Shown here in pieces: positions 44,435 to 52,782 of a stretch of DNA of 64,000 nt. Made by a program: the position numbers and the translations under genes. The stretch's first letter is position 1, and every line of letters begins with the position of its first letter. Source of the stretch: a virus. The notes below the pieces were generated by a model. The model did no database searches and was not told where the DNA came from. It was given only the letters and a program-made list of their open reading frames with translations. The stretch lies in the IMG/VR virus record IMGVR_UViG_3300010160_000003, positions 1 to 64,000 of that record. One strand, 5' to 3'.

Positions 44435-44608
44435 CTACTTTCTGTTGTCGGTTGAGTAAAATCCAGTACCGTTAAATATAGCGGTAGGTGCAGACCATTG
44501 CCTTGTCATTGTTTGATTACAACATGATGGTTCTATATCTTCACCATATTCTCTTTTGAATTCAGTAGATATTGAACACACTGTGCATTTATAATCATAA
44601 ACTGGCAT
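44435..44608 (-). CDS. FmdB-type zinc ribbon protein (57 aa)
   Basis: MPVYDYKCTVCSISTEFKREYGEDIEPSCCNQTMTRQWSAPTAIFNGTGFYSTDNRK: Y-x-Y-x-C-x-x-C start and the C-terminal F-x-G-x-G-F-Y-S-T-D match FmdB family regulatory proteins. TAATG overlap with the endolysin gene. Confidence 0.75.
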   Translation of the reverse strand: MPVYDYKCTVCSISTEFKREYGEDIEPSCCNQTMTRQWSAPTAIFNGTGFYSTDNRK

Positions 44609-45390
44609 TACTTGCTCTCTAATACTTTAAGTGTAATTGCGTCTACAATGCCATTTGCAGAAAGTTTTTTTGATAATTGAAAAACCTTAACAGCCTTTTC
44701 AGTACTTGGACCAAATTCACCATCTGACTTAATACCAAGAAGTGTTTGAACATTCTTTACTTCCTGACCTTTTGATCCAAACTTTAATGGTTTAAATGGT
44801 TGTGGTGCAGACTTCTTTACAGGAGCAGACGTTTTTGCTACAGGTGCTACATTACGTTTTGAGAGCAATGGGGAGTTCTCTTCACCAGCATATACTGGAC
44901 GGCCCCAGCCAACAACGGCATTAATTAATTTCTTCTTGTTATCTTTTACATAACCACGAGTTTTTTCAACACACATTCCTCCATTGCGTTGATCTCCCTT
45001 TGCAGTTCCTGAAGTGTTTCCTTCAATAACTTGGATTGTTCCATCACCATTATTTTTAATGCAAATACCAACATGTGAAATACGATTTACACCATCATCT
45101 GGAAAATCAAAATAAATCCAGTCTCCTGCTTGTGGATCATCATTACGTGCATCTGACCAACGACCTTCTTTTTTAAACTGATCTGATGCTGCTACTGTTG
45201 ACGCAGACTTTGGGAACTTTGAAACTCCCGCTGACATTGCACACCAAGAAACAAATGATTGGCACCATGGTTGAAAGTTAACCTTAATCCATGCACCGTA
45301 CTTTGTTTCGTTATCTTTAGGACCTTCAATGGTTCCTAACTCTTTCTTTGCAACCTCAATGATTGCTTCTAATGTACCTTTTTGTGTCAT
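44608..45390 (-). CDS. Endolysin: CHAP domain plus peptidoglycan-binding domain (260 aa)
   Basis: CHAP amidase/endopeptidase domain, residues ~10-165, with Cys43 (PWCQSF), His106 (RISHVG) and Glu123/Asn125 (VIEGNTS). A Pro/Lys linker leads to a C-terminal PG_binding_1 domain (LKFGSKGQEVKNVQTLLGIKSDGEFGPSTEKAVKVFQ). No signal peptide, so it needs a holin; holin-like genes lie at 47111-47568 and 38567. TATAAT (45419-45424) and AGGAGGAA precede it. Confidence 0.9.
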   Translation of the reverse strand: MTQKGTLEAIIEVAKKELGTIEGPKDNETKYGAWIKVNFQPWCQSFVSWCAMSAGVSKFPKSASTVAASDQFKKEGRWSDARNDDPQAGDWIYFDFPDDGVNRISHVGICIKNNGDGTIQVIEGNTSGTAKGDQRNGGMCVEKTRGYVKDNKKKLINAVVGWGRPVYAGEENSPLLSKRNVAPVAKTSAPVKKSAPQPFKPLKFGSKGQEVKNVQTLLGIKSDGEFGPSTEKAVKVFQLSKKLSANGIVDAITLKVLESK

Positions 45391-45427
45391 TATTCCTCCT
45401 GTTTAAATGCTACATTCTATTATATCA

Positions 45428-45703
45428 TTACGAGTCTTTAGATGTCAAACGGTTATATGTTCTTATCCTATGACAATTTGAGCAAACAACCTCACATTTT
45501 GCTATCTCTTTTTTAATTGCTGCCCAAGAAAAACCATCGTGAATCATTCTTGAAACATTATATTTTTTATTACTGAGATGATCAAAATCTAAAACAATAT
45601 GATTTTTTTCTCCACAATCAAAACAACCAGAAGACTCTTTTATTTCCTTTAAGCGTTGCTTAAATTGTTTCTTGCTATAACTTGCCAACTCTTTGTCAGT
45701 CAT
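45428..45703 (-). CDS. HNH endonuclease (91 aa)
   Basis: CFDCGEKNHIVLDFDHLSNKKYNVSRMI and CEVVCSNCHRIRTYNRL form the HNH site with two zinc CxxC pairs; homologous to the gene at 31867. Basic N-terminal helix YSKKQFKQRLKEIKESSG. TATAAT nine bases before ATG. Probable free-standing homing nuclease next to the ncRNA candidate. Confidence 0.8.
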   Translation of the reverse strand: MTDKELASYSKKQFKQRLKEIKESSGCFDCGEKNHIVLDFDHLSNKKYNVSRMIHDGFSWAAIKKEIAKCEVVCSNCHRIRTYNRLTSKDS

Positions 45704-45725
45704 ATTAATGCAATTATATCAGAAT

Positions 45726-45818
45726 AATTAAAAGCCCCACACAGGCAATTCACCTGACTTGCGCCACGGTCTCTATCCAATGGGTAACTAATCCATCACT
45801 AAGGTCCTGTGTGGGGAC
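45726..45818 (-). ncRNA. Candidate small RNA with 11-bp closing stem
   Basis: CCCCACACAGG (45735-45745) and CCTGTGTGGGG (45806-45816) pair perfectly and enclose 60 bases. Minus-strand TATAAT (45824-45829) puts the start at the stem base, and CTTTTAATTATT follows the 3' arm. Inner pairs ACCT/AGGT and GATGG/CCATT; the latter needs U-G on the minus strand but would be A-C on plus, so the minus strand is the RNA. No coding frame. Class unknown. Confidence 0.65.
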
Positions 45819-45829
45819 ATTCTATTATA

Positions 45830-46246
45830 CTACTTTATCTTAATTGTTTTTGGTTTCTTTTCTTCTGGAACAATACGATCTACATTAATATGTAGCATAC
45901 CATCCTTCATTTCTGCACCAGTTACTTCCATGTATTCTCCAAGAGCAAATGTACGAGTAAACTTTCTACCTGCAATTCCTTTGTGAACAATTTCAGCATC
46001 TATTACTTCTACAATTTCTCCTTTAATAATGAGTGTTGCATTATCTACTGAGAGATTAATATCTTCCTTTGAAAATCCAGCAATTGCTAAAGAAATTCTA
46101 TATGTATCTTCATCTAATTTAAGAAGATCATATGGAGGATATGATTGTGAATTTGTTTTATGTGCTGCATTTAATCGGACTAACTCTTTGTTAAATCCAA
46201 TAAAAAAAGGATCATTGAATAGATCCATATCTCGTGTTACTACCAT
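45830..46246 (-). CDS. Hsp20 / alpha-crystallin small heat-shock protein (138 aa)
   Basis: Alpha-crystallin domain, residues ~38-130: YPPYDLLKLDEDTYRISLAIAGFSKEDINLSVDNATLIIKGE and FTRTFALGEYMEV; a C-terminal KTIKIK (I-x-I-like) tail. Small HSPs hold unfolding proteins; phage copies (common in cyanophages) may help virion assembly. GGGGAAT ribosome site. Followed by the small RNA candidate that uses its stop region as a -10. Confidence 0.85.
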   Translation of the reverse strand: MVVTRDMDLFNDPFFIGFNKELVRLNAAHKTNSQSYPPYDLLKLDEDTYRISLAIAGFSKEDINLSVDNATLIIKGEIVEVIDAEIVHKGIAGRKFTRTFALGEYMEVTGAEMKDGMLHINVDRIVPEEKKPKTIKIK

Positions 46247-46307
46247 TTTATTCCCCTTTCAAGCGAATAAGTTAAATTAGTACCCCCTAACGGCAGGTAC
46301 ATAATAA

Positions 46308-46493
46308 TTATATCATAAGTCTTACAACATGCTCACACGGATCTCCGCCATCTTCCCACTCTTGAATTTCTTCTTCACTCATATACTGAGTTCCACCATC
46401 ATGAGTATGACAATAAGGGTCAGTTACCCAACCTCTTTCAATACCGTTTCTTAGCCAAATTCCAAACTCTAAGTCTTCTTCATCATTAATCAT
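46308..46493 (-). CDS. Conserved small phage protein (61 aa)
   Basis: MINDEEDLEFGIWLRNGIERGWVTDPYCHTHDGGTQYMSEEEIQEWEDGGDPCEHVVRLMI: FGxWLRxGxxxGWVxxPxCxTHDGxxxxxEExxxxExGxDPCxxVxRL is a recurring phage family; His/Cys could bind metal. Function unknown. Confidence 0.75.
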   Translation of the reverse strand: MINDEEDLEFGIWLRNGIERGWVTDPYCHTHDGGTQYMSEEEIQEWEDGGDPCEHVVRLMI

Positions 46494-46508
46494 ATTTTAA
46501 TTATACTC

Positions 46509-47033
46509 CTAAATGCTTACTATGTCAACTGGACCCATGCAGGATGGATTAAATTTGATAGCAGCGTTGACTGCTTGCATTACTCTATTTCTTGCATTTT
46601 TTTGTTTATCTGTTGCATATAAAACACCATAAGCGTACTCTGCTCCAGAACCCATAGCAAGATATGGCAAATTATATTTAGATAAAGACATATCTGAAGA
46701 ATTATGTTCATATATTTGTCCACGAATACAAATAATTAGTCCAAGATCTCCATCTTTTGATGTATCAATCCAGAACTCATTATAAAATTCTTTTAGTTCT
46801 TTAACAAACTTTGTTTGCATAAATCTATCTGTGTCTTTAATGTTAGGAGTAGTTGGTTTAAAGTTATAACGGATTCTTTCTCCGTCCATTGCACCTGCAT
46901 ACCCAATAAGATAAGGTCCTATTTTCCAAACTTTTGGTGATTCAAGTGCTAAGATAGTTTTATCATCTGATGCTCCACGATCTCCAGCCATATAAATTTT
47001 ATCTTCATGGCGGACAACAGCAATGCAAGTCAT
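46509..47033 (-). CDS. Ntn-hydrolase, proteasome/HslV-like protein (174 aa)
   Basis: MTCIAVVRHEDKIYMAGDRGASD: after Met removal Thr2 (or Cys3) could be the N-terminal nucleophile, and GDR follows as in HslV/proteasome beta. LIGYAGAMDGERIRY and LAMGSGAEYAYGVL complete the family pattern. Could be a phage protease or a self-compartmentalised hydrolase. It has its own strong promoter. Partner ATPase not seen here. Confidence 0.8.
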   Translation of the reverse strand: MTCIAVVRHEDKIYMAGDRGASDDKTILALESPKVWKIGPYLIGYAGAMDGERIRYNFKPTTPNIKDTDRFMQTKFVKELKEFYNEFWIDTSKDGDLGLIICIRGQIYEHNSSDMSLSKYNLPYLAMGSGAEYAYGVLYATDKQKNARNRVMQAVNAAIKFNPSCMGPVDIVSI

Positions 47034-47063
47034 GACAAACCCCTCCCAGACTAGGTATATTCA

Positions 47064-47092
47064 AGTATACCATTGCCTAGAAGGGGTGTCAA
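47064..47092 (-). promoter_or_regulatory. Strong consensus promoter (minus strand)
   Basis: TTGACA (47087-47092), N17, TATACT (47064-47069). The -10 lies in the palindrome GGTATA-CTTGAA-TATACC, a possible operator. Drives the Ntn-hydrolase gene with GGGAGGGG ribosome site. Confidence 0.9.
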
Positions 47093-47110
47093 GCAAGGTC
47101 TAAAATATGG

Positions 47111-47395
47111 CTAATTAGCCTTTTTGTCTACTGATTTAAATGCATCATTGATTTCTGACAATGATAGCCTTCCATCGTCCAAAAAAGCCCTTGCCAGCCT
47201 TTCAATAACAGTGGCTACTCCTAATAGTCCTGCTAATAATACAGCCTGCATAGTTTCAATTCCTACTACGGCTCCTGCTCCCAAGACTGATAGTCCTGAT
47301 GCTGCGAATACCGCAAGAATTCTCATTAGAATATTTGTTATTGCTTTCTGTGGGTGCTCCTGCTTTGGGGGTTCTACTATTTTTTTAGTTGCCAT
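47111..47395 (-). CDS. Small membrane protein, holin-like (94 aa)
   Basis: ILMRILAVFAASGLSVLGAGAVVGIETMQAVLLAGLLGVATVIERLARAFLDDG: two membrane helices with charged ends, fitting a class II holin shape. Coupled by TAATG to another small membrane protein. Role inferred from topology and nearby endolysin. Confidence 0.65.
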   Translation of the reverse strand: MATKKIVEPPKQEHPQKAITNILMRILAVFAASGLSVLGAGAVVGIETMQAVLLAGLLGVATVIERLARAFLDDGRLSLSEINDAFKSVDKKAN

Positions 47396-47568
47396 TATTC
47401 ATTATCTCTATTTCTAATTGGATACGTAACTGCCCATGCAATTAATGTACATACAATTGCATAACCAACTATTGTTTTTGCAGAGCCATCTAGAACTACC
47501 CAAGCAATAAACATACCTAGAAGTGTCCAAAGTTGGTCTATCATATCTTGCATTATTTTCTTTATCAT
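47395..47568 (-). CDS. Small membrane protein (57 aa)
   Basis: MIKKIMQDMIDQLWTLLGMFIAWVVLDGSAKTIVGYAIVCTLIAWAVTYPIRNRDNE: two membrane helices with a short loop, positive C-terminus; also holin-shaped. ATGA and TAATG overlaps with both neighbours, so it is clearly translated with them. Confidence 0.7.
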   Translation of the reverse strand: MIKKIMQDMIDQLWTLLGMFIAWVVLDGSAKTIVGYAIVCTLIAWAVTYPIRNRDNE

Positions 47569-49667
47569 GGTTTTCTTCTCCTTATTCCCTTGGAATCGCC
47601 AGAGGCTCCTCCGCCACTTGATCCTCCAGAATTACCTCCTGTGGATCCTCCAGTGGTTCCTGCTGCAGCACCAACAGCACTTAATGCTGCTCCTGTTGCA
47701 ATAACTGTTGCGACAACCATTTTAGTTGCCTCTTCTCTTTCTCCTGGAGTCATGTCTGCTCCAATGCTTCCAATTGCAGCAAGGGCTGCACCTGGGTCTG
47801 TAAATACTGCTTCTAATAGTGCTCCTGCATCTGTAACCAATTCTACATTTGCAGCAACTTCTGCAGTAATAACAAGTGCCTCTCCAGATTCAGAAATTCT
47901 AATCTCAATTGGAGTTTCTGGTGGAAGGTCTGAATATGAAACTCCAGATGCTTTAACTTCTTCTGCAGAGATTGATTCTCCTGGTTCTAAATCTGCTATT
48001 AATGATGTAACAACTGCAATAATTTCTTCATTTGATAATTCTTTTCCTTGTTTTGCTTCTTCTGCAATCTTAGCAAGTTTTTCCTCTTGAGCCTTATTTG
48101 CTTCCTCTTCTGCTTTAGCCTTCTCATCTTCTGCCTTTGCTTTTGCTTCTTCAGCAGCCTTTTGCTCTGCTAATTTATTAGCCTCTTCTTCTGCTTTGGC
48201 TTTAGCCTCTTGTTCTGTTTTTAGTTGTTCCTCTTCTGCAAGCCTATCTTTTTCTTTTTGTTCTTCCACTGCTTTTTCAGCAGCAATTTTTTCTGCTTCA
48301 AGTCTTGCATCTTCTTCTGCCTTTAGTTTTGCTTCTTCTGCAATTCTTGCTTCTTCTTCAGCCTTTTGTGTAGCCAACTCTGCAGCAATTCTTTTTTCTT
48401 CTGCAATCTTTGCAGCAGCCTCTGCTTCTAAACGATCAGCCTCTGCTTTTGCTGCTGCCTCTGCAGCGATGACTGCTAATCTTTCTGATTCAATTCGTGC
48501 TGCCTCTTCAATCGCAGCAAGTCTTGCTTCTTCTTGTTCTGCTATTATACGGTCTGCTTCTTGCTGGGCTGCTAACAATGCTGCTGCTTCTCTTTCAAGT
48601 CTTGCAACTTCTTCTAATCTAACAATTTCTGCTAACCTAGCAATTTCTGCTAATCTTGCTTCTTCAGCAAGTCTTGCAATTTCTGCTAATCTTGCTATTT
48701 CAACAGCAACTGCTGCTAATCTTGCATTTTCTGCATCTATAATTGCTTGTGCTGCTGCTACTTCCGCAGCAACTTCTTCTGCAGTCTTTCCAATTTTAAG
48801 TGTAACAACATTTGAGTTTTCAGAGTAAAGGGCTAATGTATCGTTGTCTGACCTAATATGAAATGACCATATGGTTCCACTTGGCATTAAACTTTCAAGT
48901 AGTGAATGATCAATTGTTATTGTTGTATTTAAAGAATTAGGACCTCCAACATTTCCAGTCGCAATTCCCCAGCCATTACACCCAGAACAATTAAAACTTA
49001 TTGCATATCTTTCTGGCTGAGTATTACCCGTATCTGGAGCATCCCAATCTAAAACTGTTGCAGTTGAACCATCAACCACGGTCAAATTTCTTGGAGCACC
49101 TATAGTTTTTACTATTGGGGCTGCTACTGAGGTAAATGCTTCTGCTGGAATAACTTGCATTGATCCAGACTGATCCCATAATAATTGAACCCAAGCACCC
49201 CCACCATTTTCATAATATATTAGTTCTATAGTTTTAGGGACTCCTGCTGTAAATGATACTGGAGAACTTGTAGTTCCTCCACCACCTTTATCAGTCCAGT
49301 CATTTGTTATTAGATTCCCGTCAAGGTAGAGTTTAGTTCCGTCATCTGCTTGTGCTAAAAATGAGATATTTTGTGTAGTATTACTAATGATTGATCCTGT
49401 ATACCTAACTATTACATCTTCAGTATTAGATGTACCTAAGATACCGCCACTTCCCCACTGGAAGTCAATATTTGGAACATTGGTAGTTAGTATAGGAGAA
49501 GCCCCCTGTGGTATATAAGGAGCATTATTTTGTCCCAGTACATCATAGACTTCAGCAGTTAAACCTTCTGCTGCATGTGCTTTATCAATACCTACAAGCA
49601 GTGGAAATAAAACAAATGATAGTATTAAAATTATGCGTAATAATTTGTTCAAGTAGGGGCCTTTCAT
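47565..49667 (-). CDS. Secreted PA14-domain protein with long Ala/Glu coiled coil (700 aa)
   Basis: Signal peptide (residues 1-32, cleavage near AHA-AE). PA14 carbohydrate-binding domain ~35-185 (FLAQADDGTKLYLDGNLITNDW). Fn3-like domain ~190-295 (APRNLTVVDGSTATVLDWDAPDTG). Residues ~296-560 are an extended coiled coil of EEARLAEIARL and AEEEANK repeats, then a short acidic domain, a hydrophobic segment (VVATVIATGAALSAVGAAAG) and a Gly/Ser tail with terminal RRRKP. Exported surface or virion adhesin. Leaderless start; lies between holin-like genes and terminase. Confidence 0.8.
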   Translation of the reverse strand: MKGPYLNKLLRIILILSFVLFPLLVGIDKAHAAEGLTAEVYDVLGQNNAPYIPQGASPILTTNVPNIDFQWGSGGILGTSNTEDVIVRYTGSIISNTTQNISFLAQADDGTKLYLDGNLITNDWTDKGGGGTTSSPVSFTAGVPKTIELIYYENGGGAWVQLLWDQSGSMQVIPAEAFTSVAAPIVKTIGAPRNLTVVDGSTATVLDWDAPDTGNTQPERYAISFNCSGCNGWGIATGNVGGPNSLNTTITIDHSLLESLMPSGTIWSFHIRSDNDTLALYSENSNVVTLKIGKTAEEVAAEVAAAQAIIDAENARLAAVAVEIARLAEIARLAEEARLAEIARLAEIVRLEEVARLEREAAALLAAQQEADRIIAEQEEARLAAIEEAARIESERLAVIAAEAAAKAEADRLEAEAAAKIAEEKRIAAELATQKAEEEARIAEEAKLKAEEDARLEAEKIAAEKAVEEQKEKDRLAEEEQLKTEQEAKAKAEEEANKLAEQKAAEEAKAKAEDEKAKAEEEANKAQEEKLAKIAEEAKQGKELSNEEIIAVVTSLIADLEPGESISAEEVKASGVSYSDLPPETPIEIRISESGEALVITAEVAANVELVTDAGALLEAVFTDPGAALAAIGSIGADMTPGEREEATKMVVATVIATGAALSAVGAAAGTTGGSTGGNSGGSSGGGASGDSKGIRRRKP

Positions 49668-49712
49668 TGTTATTATTATACCAAACTATTTAATTAAATA
49701 TAAAATTATAAC

Positions 49713-49740
49713 AAAAAAGGGAGCCAAATTAATGACTCCC
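49713..49740 (-). terminator. Intrinsic terminator of the Ig-like surface-protein gene
   Basis: On the minus strand GGGAG...CTCCC (49736-49740, 49719-49723) is followed by TTTTTT. Confidence 0.85.
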
Positions 49741-49756
49741 CCAGTTGTTGGATTAA

Positions 49757-50950
49757 TTACTTAAGAAGTGCAATTTTGGCTTTTGGATGAGCCTTATTCC
49801 ACTTAGTAGCAAGATAGTTATACTTTGCTTTGTATGTTGCTGCAGCGATTGCTGCAGTTGCAGCAGCATCTGCTTTAACTTTTTCAACTTCTGTTGTATG
49901 AGAAGCAAGTGCATCTACAAGTGCTTTTGCACTAGCAGACTTTACAGAAGCAAGTTCAGCATCTGCGGTAGCCTTTGCATTTGCTAGAGCCTTATCTGAG
50001 GCAACCTTTGCATCCGCTAAAGCATTATCTGAAACAACCTTAGCATCTGCTAAAGCCTTATCTGAGGCAGTCTTAGCATCGGCTAATACTTTTGCATTTG
50101 CAAACTTAGTTGCTTCATGAGCAGACTTCTCTGCAGCCAATTCAGCCTTTAATCCAGCAATAGTTGCTGAAAGATCAGAAACTGTAAACTTAGAAATTAC
50201 AGACTTAATTGGTGCTGATAAACCTGGAACTGCAGTAACTGCAGAAAGCCCTGTTGCAACAATTGTTACTTCACCAGCAACTGCTGCTGAAAGTGTTGCT
50301 GTACCAGTTCCAATGAGTGCACCTGTTGCAGCATTAGTTACTGCTGATGTTGTAATCAATGAAGAAACAGCACCGCCAGTAAATGTTGAGCCGATCAATG
50401 TTACTGTTGCTCCATCTGAAACTGGGTTATTAAAAACGTCAGTTGTTAAAAGTGCAATTGTTGGAACATTTCCAACTGCCGTTGTTGATGGAACAGATAG
50501 TGCTAAATTATAAGCAGGACCTGCGATTCCAGCAACATATACAATTGTTGAATATGCTCCATTAGTTACTGTAACTGATCCGACTGCTGTTGAAGTTGTG
50601 TAAGCATAAACAGTAATTGTTACGCCTGTTGATGTTCCTGAAATTGAAGCGACACCGCTTGCAACTGTTTTTGGAGCATCTACTGTGCTAAGTGCTGAAA
50701 CTAATTTTACTCCGTTTGCAACAAATGTTACTGTTGTTCCGTTGTCTGCTGTTGCAGCGATTGCTACAGTATTACCTGCACCAATTACGTTTGTTGATGG
50801 AACTGCAACTGTAGCAGGTACTGATGGTGTTGTCGTATTAGCAACAATACCAACATTAACTGCAAGAGGTGCAGCATTTGCTGTAGTTGAAAGTCCTACC
50901 AAAGCCATTGCTGCAGCAGTGACTAGAGCGATCTTTTTAAATGAATTCAT
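49757..50950 (-). CDS. Secreted surface protein with Ig-like domains and coiled coil (397 aa)
   Basis: ATG 50950 follows AAGGAG. Signal peptide MNSFKKIALVTAAAMALVGLSTTANA, cleaved before APLAV. Residues ~27-240 are Ala/Thr/Val-rich beta repeats like invasin/Ig-like domains (GNVPTIALLTTDVFNNPVSDGATVTL). Residues ~245-370 form a coiled coil with repeats of DKALADAK, and the end is YNYLATKWNKAHPKAKIALLK. This plan looks like host cell-surface or S-layer-type proteins of freshwater actinobacteria, so host origin is likely. Own terminator. Role may be surface remodelling or exclusion. Confidence 0.75.
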   Translation of the reverse strand: MNSFKKIALVTAAAMALVGLSTTANAAPLAVNVGIVANTTTPSVPATVAVPSTNVIGAGNTVAIAATADNGTTVTFVANGVKLVSALSTVDAPKTVASGVASISGTSTGVTITVYAYTTSTAVGSVTVTNGAYSTIVYVAGIAGPAYNLALSVPSTTAVGNVPTIALLTTDVFNNPVSDGATVTLIGSTFTGGAVSSLITTSAVTNAATGALIGTGTATLSAAVAGEVTIVATGLSAVTAVPGLSAPIKSVISKFTVSDLSATIAGLKAELAAEKSAHEATKFANAKVLADAKTASDKALADAKVVSDNALADAKVASDKALANAKATADAELASVKSASAKALVDALASHTTEVEKVKADAAATAAIAAATYKAKYNYLATKWNKAHPKAKIALLK

Positions 50951-50997
50951 TTTTTTATTTCTCCTTATTGTTTTCCCCAACCACAATTGGATTGGCT

Positions 50998-52782
50998 TTA
51001 TAGTAAATTAAACGTATCAAGGAAATCCTTGACATCTTCGGGCATTTGCCTGTTATTCAATTCTACCATACTCCTGTCCTTTTCTGCAAGTCGTGCAGAA
51101 GAAGACCAAGTATGGACTTCTATCTCTGTATTATTATTCTTTGGTGTGTGTGATATTGCTCCAAATACCGCACCAGTTACGGCATCTGCTAAATCTTTAG
51201 ATTTTTTACGTGGATGGTCAACACGATTACCCTTCATAATTTTAAGTTCTGACATTTCTTCTAATAGGATAGGTATTCTTGGAATAGACACACGCTCTTC
51301 ATAAATCATCATAGCAAGATCTTCATAGTGCTTTTTTGCAACAGACACTGTCTCAGTCCTAATACCAACAGCCTGTAACTCATTCTGAATATCAAATGAT
51401 TGCCAACGGTCAAATGAAACCATTCCAATATTAAAACCTTGTCTGCGTAAGTTCATAATCCATTGCTTAACTTCAGATAAATTAACTGGACCTTCTGCTC
51501 TTGGCTCCCACCAAGCAACTGCATCTACTACCACTATGGGTGCTACTTGTTCGTAATCTTTAATTACCTGAATATTTACCCATTTATCTACGTGAGCAAT
51601 AGCAACAGCACACTTATCATGCTTTTGTGCAAGGTCAGCGTGTATGTAATATGTTTTTTCTGGATCTGGAATAAAGGTTTCATCAAACCTTCTAAATGAA
51701 TCTATTGGATTTCTTGTGTTCATACACTTCTCAACCTTATCAATTTGTTTAAAGAAGGCATCAGATGAGTATGTTGGCATACAGGCGAAGCGCATCATGG
51801 CATCACCAAGATCAGTATAGAATGCTAGTTTAAAGTCTTCTATCTTACGTGTAGGGTTTACTTCCCATGTTGGTCTTTTAAATGCGTATACCCTTGGAAT
51901 TTTGTATTGAAGAATATTATCCTCATCCCACGAAATCTGAAATTGATTTCCTGGATCAGTATGAGGCAAGTCTTCGTTCATGATAAATGTATGTGTTCGT
52001 TCAATTGTTTCTTTATCTGCAATAACTGATTCATACCTTTGTGAAATAAAGTCACCCTGATATCTAGGAAAAGAAAGCAAAACAACTTTTCCAAGGTCTG
52101 GGAAACGAGAGTCTACTGATCCACGAAATGCTTTATAAATGTTGTCAGCAGTTTTACCTTGCTCATTTCCAGATGCTACCTCGCTTACAAAGCCAGAAAT
52201 TTCATCAAGTACTGCCATTAGCAAGTTCAAACCTTCATGAGATTCTCTTTCTGAGTGTCCAGAGTAGACGGTAATTGCTTTATCAAATTCAACTGAGTCA
52301 GCCTTAGCATTATACTTTCCAGCAAACCAAGGGGACTTTTCAATCTTTGTTTTAAAACCTTTAAAGAAAACGTTCTTTGCTTGTTGTGCGTTAACTGCAA
52401 CGTTAATAATATCAATAGCATCTCCTGCAGGTTTACCGTAATAAATTGCAGGGTCTTTAAGGCATAACAGTTTATACACTACATATGCACAGGCTACTGT
52501 TGATATAAAGTCTTTACCACTACCCTTGCCAAGTTGAAGAATTAATTCATTTTTTGTATACTTAGCAAAATGCCTTGAGCCTTCAAGATCACCCATGATA
52601 TCAATTAAATCTTCTTTACGGTATATCTGACTCATTGCTTCAACAATTTCATATTGAATATCAGATAAAATTGGTTGTCCAAGATATTCTGGAGACTGTA
52701 CAAATGTCTTTACATCAACAGGCTTCTCATTAAAATGATTTTCTTTTAATACTTCAATAAAATCATTGAACATCGTGGACAA
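50998..52782 (-). CDS. terL: Terminase large subunit
   Basis: 594 residues. Walker A GKGSGKD at 85-91, Walker B hydrophobic-DE (VLDE 191-194), and a C-terminal RNase H-like nuclease with YIHADLAQKHDKCAVAIAH (first metal Asp) near residue 385 and KSKDLADAVTGAVFGAI near the end (last Asp). It cuts concatemers and pumps DNA into the head. Overlaps the small subunit gene; the usual portal neighbour is absent, replaced by two secreted protein genes. Confidence 0.95.
   Translation of the reverse strand: MSTMFNDFIEVLKENHFNEKPVDVKTFVQSPEYLGQPILSDIQYEIVEAMSQIYRKEDLIDIMGDLEGSRHFAKYTKNELILQLGKGSGKDFISTVACAYVVYKLLCLKDPAIYYGKPAGDAIDIINVAVNAQQAKNVFFKGFKTKIEKSPWFAGKYNAKADSVEFDKAITVYSGHSERESHEGLNLLMAVLDEISGFVSEVASGNEQGKTADNIYKAFRGSVDSRFPDLGKVVLLSFPRYQGDFISQRYESVIADKETIERTHTFIMNEDLPHTDPGNQFQISWDEDNILQYKIPRVYAFKRPTWEVNPTRKIEDFKLAFYTDLGDAMMRFACMPTYSSDAFFKQIDKVEKCMNTRNPIDSFRRFDETFIPDPEKTYYIHADLAQKHDKCAVAIAHVDKWVNIQVIKDYEQVAPIVVVDAVAWWEPRAEGPVNLSEVKQWIMNLRRQGFNIGMVSFDRWQSFDIQNELQAVGIRTETVSVAKKHYEDLAMMIYEERVSIPRIPILLEEMSELKIMKGNRVDHPRKKSKDLADAVTGAVFGAISHTPKNNNTEIEVHTWSSSARLAEKDRSMVELNNRQMPEDVKDFLDTFNLL

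Noticed and set aside
45726-45829. Riboswitch or self-cleaving ribozyme at this RNA
   Set aside because: It follows a gene rather than leading one, and I could not match hammerhead, twister, preQ1 or SAM core motifs by eye.
48196-48828. 210-codon Ser/Ala-rich plus-strand frame
   Set aside because: Mirror of the Glu/Ala coiled-coil repeats of the 700-aa protein; low-complexity shadow without start signals.
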